Assembly: GCA_934615235.1 (NCBI GenBank)
Contig: CAKTTL010000052.1
Span: forward strand, 1-19,575
From: an uncultured Clostridia bacterium
GTDB lineage: Bacteria; Bacillota; Clostridia; Christensenellales; Aristaeellaceae
Length of the DNA: 19,575 bases
Direction of reading: 5' to 3'
A program made the translations under genes and the position numbers. Of the stretch, positions 15,701-19,575 are shown one piece after another (position 1 is the first letter of the stretch; each line of letters opens with the position of its first letter). Under the pieces are notes generated by a model, which ran no database searches, was not told the origin of the DNA, and worked only from the letters and a program-made list of their open reading frames with translations.

Positions 15701-16010
15701 CTGCATGAAAAAGCGCTTTCCGGGAGAGGTCGCCGCAAATTCCGAAAACTTTGCGTCCGCTCAGCCTGCCTTTTCGCGCAGCACCGCGTCGTTATCAGTT
15801 CGACGTACCGGAAGAAACGCCTTCGCTTCAACTCCTTGTTCCGCACGAAAAAGCGCTTTCCGGGAGGGGACGTCGCAAATTCCGAAAACCCTGCGCCCGC
15901 GCAGCTTGCCTTTTCGCGCAGCACCGCGTCGTTATCAGCTCGACGTACCGGAAGTAACGCCTTCGCTTCAACTCCTTGTTCCGCACGAAAAAGCGCTTTC
16001 CGGGAGGGGT
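15701..16010. repeat. 140-bp tandem direct repeat, two copies plus partial third
   Basis: The units 15701-15840 and 15841-15980 align with no length change and few mismatches. A third begins at 15981 and keeps identity for about 28 bp before running into the comM-end hairpin. Each unit opens with GAAAAAGCGCTTTCCGGGAG, which resembles the AAGCGGCTTTC linker of the two-hairpin repeats, and contains CGTCG-N9-CGACG. There are no spacers between copies, so it is not a CRISPR array. Confidence 0.9.
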
Positions 16011-16048
16011 CTGGGGAGGCGCCTTTCTCAGAAAGGCGGCCTCCCCAG
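15981..16048 (-). repeat. Structured repeat, copy 4 (single hairpin) at the comM 3' end
   Basis: The hairpin pairs 16011-16027 with 16031-16048, a 17-bp stem with one bulged G (16039) and a TCA loop, ending 2 bp before the comM stop codon. The linker is AAAAAGCGCTTTCC. The distal GC hairpin found in other copies is absent; the 140-bp repeats take its place. It likely ends the comM transcript. Confidence 0.75.
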
Positions 16049-16050
16049 CG

Positions 16051-17580
16051 TCATCCCCGTCCCATTCCGCCCATGCGGAATTGCAGCGCTTCGGCGACGT
16101 GCTTGGACTGGATATCGCCGCTTGCGTCCAGGTCGGCGATGGTGCGGGCGAGCTTCATGACCCGCGCGCGGCCGCGCATGGAAAGCCCCCAGCGCGTGGC
16201 GGCCATTTCCAGCAGCCGTTCGCTTTCCGCGTCCAGCCGGCAAAAGCGCGAGAGCTGCCGCGCGCCGATTTGCGCGTTGGCGTAGAGCCCCGCGCCCTCG
16301 TAGCGCCGCTGCTGGCGCGCGCGGGCTTCGCTCACCCGGCCGCGCACCTGCGCGCTCGATTCCCCAGACGCGCCCTGACGCAGCGCTTCCTGCGGCACTT
16401 CGCCTACCTCGACGCGCAGATCGATGCGATCCAGCAGCGGCCCGCTTACGCGCCCCTGATAGCGCTGTACGGCCTGCGGCGTGCAGCGGCAGGCGTGCGT
16501 GCGGCTGCCCAGATAGCCGCACGGGCAGGGGTTCATCGAGGCGACGAGCATGGCCCGCGCGGGGTAGCTTGAGCGGCTGTTCGCGCGGGAGATCGTAACG
16601 AAACCGTCTTCCAGCGGCTGACGCAGGCCGTCGAGCGTATCGCGCTGAAATTCGGGCAGTTCGTCGAGGAAGAGGATACCGTTGTGCGCGAGCGTGATTT
16701 CGCCCGGATGCGCGTCGCGCCCGCCGCCAACCAGCGCCGCCAGCGACGCGGAATGGTGCGGCGCGCGGAACGGGCGGCTCGTCAGCAGCCCCGCGCCCGG
16801 CGGGAGCAGCCCCGCCGCGCTGTGGATGCGCGTCGTCTCGAGCGATTCTTCGAGCGTCATTTCGGGCAGAAGGCCGGGCAGACAGCGCGCCAGCATCGTC
16901 TTGCCCGTGCCCGGAGGGCCGACGAGCAGCAGCGAATGCGCGCCCGCCGCCGCGATTTCCAGCGCGCGCTTGGCCACCGGCTGACCGATGACGAGCGAGA
17001 GGTCGTTTACGTCTTCGTGCGCGCGCAGCAGATCGACGAATTTTTTCGGCGGCTGCGCCGCAATGGGCTGCCCGCCCGTCAGCGCGTCCGCGACCTGGCG
17101 CAGCGTAGCGGCGGGATAGACCTGCGCGCCTTCGGCACAGGCGAGCTCCGGCGCGTTCTGCGCGGGAACGAGCAGACGCGTATACCCCTGCTGCAGCGCG
17201 GACAGCGCCATCGGCAGCGCGCCGCGCACCGGGGCCAGCTCCCCGCCGAGCGACAGCTCGCCCAATAAAACGAGCTTCTCGGGCGGATCGCCGCGCAGCT
17301 GTTCGGAGGCGTAAAGAATCGCCAGCGCGATGGGCAGATCAAACGCCGGGCCGGTCTTTTTCGTATCGGCCGGGGCGAGGTTAACGATGATGCGCGTGAA
17401 GGGGAGCGAGAAGCCGCTGTTGGCCAGCGCCGCGCGGACGCGCTCGCGCGATTCCTTTACCGCCGCGTCCGGCAGGCCGACAATATCGAAACTGGGCATG
17501 CCGCCGGAGACGTTCGCCTCGACGGTGACAGGATAACCGCTGATGCCGTCCAGCGCGAAGGAGAGAACGCGCGCAAGCAT
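16051..17580 (-). CDS. comM: YifB/ComM-family Mg-chelatase-like AAA+ ATPase
   Basis: This 509-aa protein belongs to the family of ComM, a hexameric helicase that promotes branch migration during natural transformation. The N-terminal Lon-protease-like fold (about 1-170) shows GLPDAAVKESRERVRAAL and PADTKKTGPAFDLPIALA. The Mg-chelatase ATPase domain has Walker A GPPGTGKT (221-228), RAPHHSAS, Walker B GILFLDE (301-307) and the cysteine block NPCPCGYLG...CRC (350-366). The C-terminal domain ends GDIQSKHVAEALQFR. An in-frame extension to 17634 lacks a ribosome site and overlaps the promoter; ATG 17580 has AAGGGGG upstream and the family start MLARVLSFAL. Pairing with dprA suggests a DNA uptake or recombination role. 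Confidence 0.96.
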   Translation of the reverse strand: MLARVLSFALDGISGYPVTVEANVSGGMPSFDIVGLPDAAVKESRERVRAALANSGFSLPFTRIIVNLAPADTKKTGPAFDLPIALAILYASEQLRGDPPEKLVLLGELSLGGELAPVRGALPMALSALQQGYTRLLVPAQNAPELACAEGAQVYPAATLRQVADALTGGQPIAAQPPKKFVDLLRAHEDVNDLSLVIGQPVAKRALEIAAAGAHSLLLVGPPGTGKTMLARCLPGLLPEMTLEESLETTRIHSAAGLLPPGAGLLTSRPFRAPHHSASLAALVGGGRDAHPGEITLAHNGILFLDELPEFQRDTLDGLRQPLEDGFVTISRANSRSSYPARAMLVASMNPCPCGYLGSRTHACRCTPQAVQRYQGRVSGPLLDRIDLRVEVGEVPQEALRQGASGESSAQVRGRVSEARARQQRRYEGAGLYANAQIGARQLSRFCRLDAESERLLEMAATRWGLSMRGRARVMKLARTIADLDASGDIQSKHVAEALQFRMGGMGRG

Positions 17581-17621
17581 GAAATGCCCCCTTTTTCTTC
17601 GTTTGTGACAGGTTAGCTTTA

Positions 17622-17650
17622 ATGGTACAGTCAAAACGCCGTCGATGCAA
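17622..17650 (-). promoter_or_regulatory. Promoter of comM
   Basis: On the minus strand there is a -35 box TTGCAT (17650-17645), a 17-bp spacer and a -10 box TACCAT (17627-17622). The start would lie near 17615, giving a leader of about 35 bases with the ribosome site AAGGGGG before ATG 17580. Confidence 0.55.
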
Positions 17651-17689
17651 GGGTAAAATGAAAGAAAAATGAAAGAAGAGAGAAATTAA

Positions 17690-17730
17690 AATAGAAAGAA
17701 AACCCCTTCCCGGCAGAAGCCGGAAAGGGG
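17690..17730 (-). terminator. Rho-independent terminator of the Rrf2-family gene
   Basis: The stem pairs 17719-17730 with 17703-17714 (12 bp, one mismatch, loop TTCT on the minus strand) and is followed on that strand by TTTTCTTTC. It starts 7 bp after the stop of the Rrf2-family gene and separates it from comM. Confidence 0.88.
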
Positions 17731-17736
17731 CGGGCG

Positions 17737-18162
17737 TTACGGTTTGGGCTGATTCGGCGCCTGATCGAGAATATCCTGCAGGGTAACGGACGCGAGATAG
17801 TTGTGAATCACCTCGTCCAGCCGCTGCCAGACGGGGAGCGTCATGCAGAAATCGCAGCGCGCGCACTGATTGGGCGATGTATCGAGGCATGCGACGGGAT
17901 GCATGCGCCCCTCCGTGACGCTCAAAATGCGGTCGAGCGTATAGTCCGACGGCTGGCCGACGAGACGATAACCGCCCGACTGTCCGCGCGAGGCCGTCAG
18001 AATGCCGGCCTGCGTCAGCTGCGCGGCGATCTGTTCGAGATACTTTTTCGAAATCTGCTGCCGCTCGGCAATGTCCCGCAGAGAAATCATTTCGTTTTTC
18101 TGATGTATCGCGATATCCAGCAGCATGCGGACGGCGTAGCGCCCCTTGGTGGAAATTTTCAT
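17737..18162 (-). CDS. Rrf2-family transcriptional regulator
   Basis: This is a small winged-helix DNA-binding regulator of the IscR/NsrR/CymR group, 141 aa. The family opening MKISTKGRYAVRMLLDIA is at 1-18, the recognition region ISKKYLEQIAAQLTQAGIL at 37-55, and the wing SRGQSGGYRL at 58-67. Cysteines 92, 100, 103 and 106 sit where IscR-like members bind an iron-sulfur cluster; C92, C100 and C106 match the usual spacing in clostridial relatives and C103 is additional. It could therefore sense iron-sulfur status, redox or nitric oxide, but the ligand is not known. An upstream extension to 18213 is rejected: ATG 18162 has GGAGG 8 bp upstream and the extension covers the promoter. It is divergent from azlC with 160 bp between starts. 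Confidence 0.93.
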   Translation of the reverse strand: MKISTKGRYAVRMLLDIAIHQKNEMISLRDIAERQQISKKYLEQIAAQLTQAGILTASRGQSGGYRLVGQPSDYTLDRILSVTEGRMHPVACLDTSPNQCARCDFCMTLPVWQRLDEVIHNYLASVTLQDILDQAPNQPKP

Positions 18163-18184
18163 CCTGCCCACCTCCAATACGCTT

Positions 18185-18213
18185 ATTGTACGATAAACAA
18201 ACGGGAAAAGCAA
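18185..18213 (-). promoter_or_regulatory. Promoter of the Rrf2-family gene
   Basis: The minus strand carries a -35 box TTGCTT (18213-18208), a 17-bp spacer and a -10 box TACAAT (18190-18185). The leader is about 16 bases, containing the GGAGG ribosome site. Confidence 0.75.
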
Positions 18214-18232
18214 GAATTTTATATTTTGCCTA

Positions 18233-18261
18233 TTGACATAGTGGAATTACAATGCTATGAT
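18233..18261 (+). promoter_or_regulatory. Strong sigma-A promoter of azlCD with an overlapping dyad
   Basis: A perfect -35 box TTGACA (18233-18238), a 17-bp spacer and a -10 box TATGAT (18256-18261) preceded by TGC form an extended -10 promoter. The inverted repeat CATAG (18237-18241) / CTATG (18255-18259) spans the spacer and touches both boxes, as expected for a repressor site. The neighbouring Rrf2-family protein is the obvious candidate, but this is inference. Confidence 0.8.
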
Positions 18262-18322
18262 TCCGGTAATTTTTTTGAATGATTCAGCCGCGCCCCGCGC
18301 GGCAGGATACGGGAGCCATGCG

Positions 18323-19003
18323 ATGAAAAAACAAGCCTTCCGCCGCGCGTTCAGGGAATCTGTTCCGATTCTGTGCAGCTATCTGTTTATCTCCGTCGCC
18401 TACGGCATTATGATGAACGAAAACGGCATGCCGTGGTTCGTGTCTCTGCTTGCGAGCGTGACGGTGTATACGGGCGCGTTTCAGTTCGTGCTGATTACGT
18501 TCCTGGCAAGCGGTGCGTCGCTTGCGACGGTGGCGCTGACGGCGCTTTTGATGAGCAGCCGCCAGCTCTTTTACGGCATAACCTTTCTGGACGAGTTCCG
18601 CAGGATGGGCCGGCGCAAGCTGTATATGATCCATTCGCTGACGGACGAAACCTACGCGGTCAACTGCAGTTTGCCCGCCGATTTGCCCGACCGGCAGGAC
18701 GTGATGTTCTACCTCGCCGCGCTCAGCCAGAGCTACTGGGTGATCGGTACGCTTGTGGGCGCGGTGCTCGGCCAGGTGATCCCGTGGGATCTGGAGGGTA
18801 TCGATTTCTGCATGACGGCGCTGTTCGTGATTATCGTCGTCGATCAGTGGGAGCATACGAAGAATCACCTGCCCGCGCTGCTGGGCGGCGCGCTGGCCGT
18901 CGTGTGCCTGATCGTGTTCGGCCAGAGCAGCTTCATGCTGCCCGCGCTGTTGATTACGTCCGGTATCCTGCTTTGCGTCCGGACGAAGGAGGGAGAAGCA
19001 TGA
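18323..19003 (+). CDS. azlC: AzlC-family branched-chain amino-acid permease, large subunit
   Basis: AzlC with AzlD forms an inner-membrane exporter of branched-chain amino acids and their analogues. The protein has 226 aa with about six membrane segments. Family motifs include ESVPILCSYLFISVAYG near the start, the SSRQLFYG block and the SLTDETYAV block. The listed frame is open from 18257, but that would place the start over the -10 box; ATG 18323 with GGGAG 7 bp upstream is preferred. The stop overlaps azlD as ATGA, so the two are translationally coupled. Regulation by the divergent Rrf2-family protein is plausible. Confidence 0.93.
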   Translation: MKKQAFRRAFRESVPILCSYLFISVAYGIMMNENGMPWFVSLLASVTVYTGAFQFVLITFLASGASLATVALTALLMSSRQLFYGITFLDEFRRMGRRKLYMIHSLTDETYAVNCSLPADLPDRQDVMFYLAALSQSYWVIGTLVGAVLGQVIPWDLEGIDFCMTALFVIIVVDQWEHTKNHLPALLGGALAVVCLIVFGQSSFMLPALLITSGILLCVRTKEGEA

Positions 19004-19323
19004 ACGTTGGAATGGCGCTGGCCGCGGTCGCGGTTTCGGCTGTGATTGTATTCGCGCTGCGCGCGTTCCCGTTCGCGGTATTCGGCAAAAACCGGCATAT
19101 GCCGCGAGCGCTCGTGCGGCTGGGACAGGTGCTGCCGTCCGCGGTGATGGCTGTGCTGGTCGTCTATTGCCTGAAGGACGCGGGAACCGACTGGCTGGGC
19201 GTTGGCCTGCCGAAGCTGATCGCCGTGGTCGTCGTCGCGGTATGCTATAAACTCACCCATAAAACGCTCCTCACAATTTGTATCGGCACCGCCGCATACA
19301 TGCTCCTGATTCGCCTGCTCTGA
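19000..19323 (+). CDS. azlD: AzlD-family branched-chain amino-acid transporter, small subunit
   Basis: This is the small partner of AzlC, 107 aa with about four hydrophobic segments. Family features are the RAFPFAVFG block at about 21-29, LGQVLPSAVMAVLVVYCL at about 42-59, and a hydrophobic C-terminus. ATG 19000 overlaps the azlC stop, with AAGGAGGGAG upstream. The longer open frame to its left is a shadow of azlC. Confidence 0.92.
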   Translation: MNVGMALAAVAVSAVIVFALRAFPFAVFGKNRHMPRALVRLGQVLPSAVMAVLVVYCLKDAGTDWLGVGLPKLIAVVVVAVCYKLTHKTLLTICIGTAAYMLLIRLL

Positions 19324-19349
19324 TAATCCCCGACACCCTATCCGTCCCG

Positions 19350-19455
19350 ACGCCGTCCGCCCCGCCCTCCGCGGGGCGGACGGCGTAAAAGCGGCTTTCT
19401 TTGGAAGGGGGCCCGGGGGAAACCTTTCTTTCGCAGAAAGAAAGGTTTCCCCCGG
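19350..19455 (+). repeat. Structured two-hairpin repeat, copy 5, after azlCD
   Basis: The GC-rich hairpin pairs 19350-19365 with 19371-19386, a perfect 16-bp stem with a 5-base loop. The linker is AAAAGCGGCTTTCTTTGGAA. The second hairpin pairs 19413-19432 with 19436-19455, a perfect 20-bp stem with a GCA loop. Order along the plus strand is the same as in copies 1 and 3, so relative to the upstream azlD gene this copy is reversed: here the GC-rich hairpin is gene-proximal. Confidence 0.8.
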
Positions 19456-19521
19456 CACAACCCCGTCCCTCCATCCGTTTCCCGCAAACTCCATCCTTCC
19501 CAGGGCAACAGCATTTAAAAA

Positions 19522-19530
19522 GTGGTATAA
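19522..19530 (+). promoter_or_regulatory. Extended -10 promoter element before the 3'-edge gene
   Basis: A perfect TATAAT (19525-19530) preceded by TGG gives an extended -10. No good -35 box is seen. A start 7 bases downstream would be at about 19537, only 3 bases before the ATG at 19540. Confidence 0.5.
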
Positions 19531-19539
19531 TGAAGTAGT

Positions 19540-19575
19540 ATGAAGATAGAAGAATTGCGGGAAAAGCTCCAGGAA
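19540..19575 (+). CDS. Partial CDS at window edge (first 12 codons), possibly Xaa-Pro peptidase
   Basis: ATG 19540 opens a frame reading MKIEELREKLQE up to the window edge; an in-frame stop lies at 19531-19533, so the start cannot be further upstream. The opening resembles the N-terminus of creatinase-type Xaa-Pro aminopeptidases (a KIxxLRxxL pattern), but 12 residues are too few to be sure. No ribosome site precedes it, and the -10 box is only 9 bp upstream, which suggests a leaderless or nearly leaderless message. Confidence 0.4.
   Translation, partial: MKIEELREKLQE

Larger units (their letters stand above)
15652..16050. other. 399-bp repeat-filled gap between comM and dprA
   Basis: The gap holds two complete 140-bp tandem repeats (15701-15980), the start of a third (15981 onward), and a hairpin at the comM end. 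Frames that run through it on both strands only repeat the 140-bp unit and have no ribosome site, so no gene is called. Confidence 0.7.

Noticed and set aside
15701..16010. CRISPR-like array
   Set aside because: The repeat unit is 140 bp with no variable spacers and no cas genes nearby.
15609..16572. Several frames through the 140-bp repeats, on both strands
   Set aside because: They repeat the same peptide in shifted frames because 140 is not a multiple of three, lack ribosome sites and overlap dprA or comM.

Overview
The window (about 60% G+C) looks like chromosomal DNA from a high-G+C member of the Clostridia. The main evidence is the minus-strand order dprA-topA-trmFO-hslV-hslU with comM just upstream, which resembles the smf-topA-gid-codV-clpQ-clpY-codY neighbourhood of Firmicutes. 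The strong GGAGG ribosome sites, sigma-A type promoters, TTG starts and Rrf2 regulator fit the same picture. I cannot name the species or family.

Layout. (1) 1-605: a structured intergenic repeat followed by a minus-strand orphan gene of 163 codons with its own promoter. (2) 606-1008: a complex control region. (3) 1009-8831, plus strand: a six-gene peptide-type ABC importer: binding protein (OppA-like), permease OppB, an unusual permease OppC, ATPases OppD and OppF, and a 71-residue membrane protein. A strong terminator after oppA probably sets a high ratio of binding protein to membrane complex. (4) 8832-9205: two structured repeats facing each other. (5) 15651-9206, minus strand: dprA, topA, trmFO, hslV, hslU, packed with gaps of 0-14 bp. 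(6) 15652-16050: 140-bp tandem repeats separating dprA from comM. (7) 17580-16051: comM, with its own promoter. (8) 18162-17737: an Rrf2-family regulator, divergent from azlCD (18323-19323), a branched-chain amino-acid exporter pair. (9) 19324-19575: another structured repeat, then the first 12 codons of a plus-strand gene.

The most interesting object is the importer. Its OppC carries a complete seven-blade RCC1-type beta-propeller (about residues 102-387) in the extracytoplasmic loop between the first membrane helix and the LGTDSLGRD motif. Its OppF carries a charged, largely coiled-coil insertion of about 190 residues between Walker A and the Q-loop. The binding protein has a signal peptide but no lipobox cysteine, and a small membrane protein is translationally coupled to oppF. 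Together these suggest a remodelled importer with an outside propeller and an inside coiled-coil arm. The propeller may serve as docking or anchoring surface for a binding protein that has no lipid anchor; that part is inference.

The second notable object is a family of five intergenic elements. In the full form each has a long near-perfect hairpin next to a gene end, a conserved AAGCGGCTTTC linker and a second GC-rich hairpin. Stem sequences differ between copies while pairing is kept.
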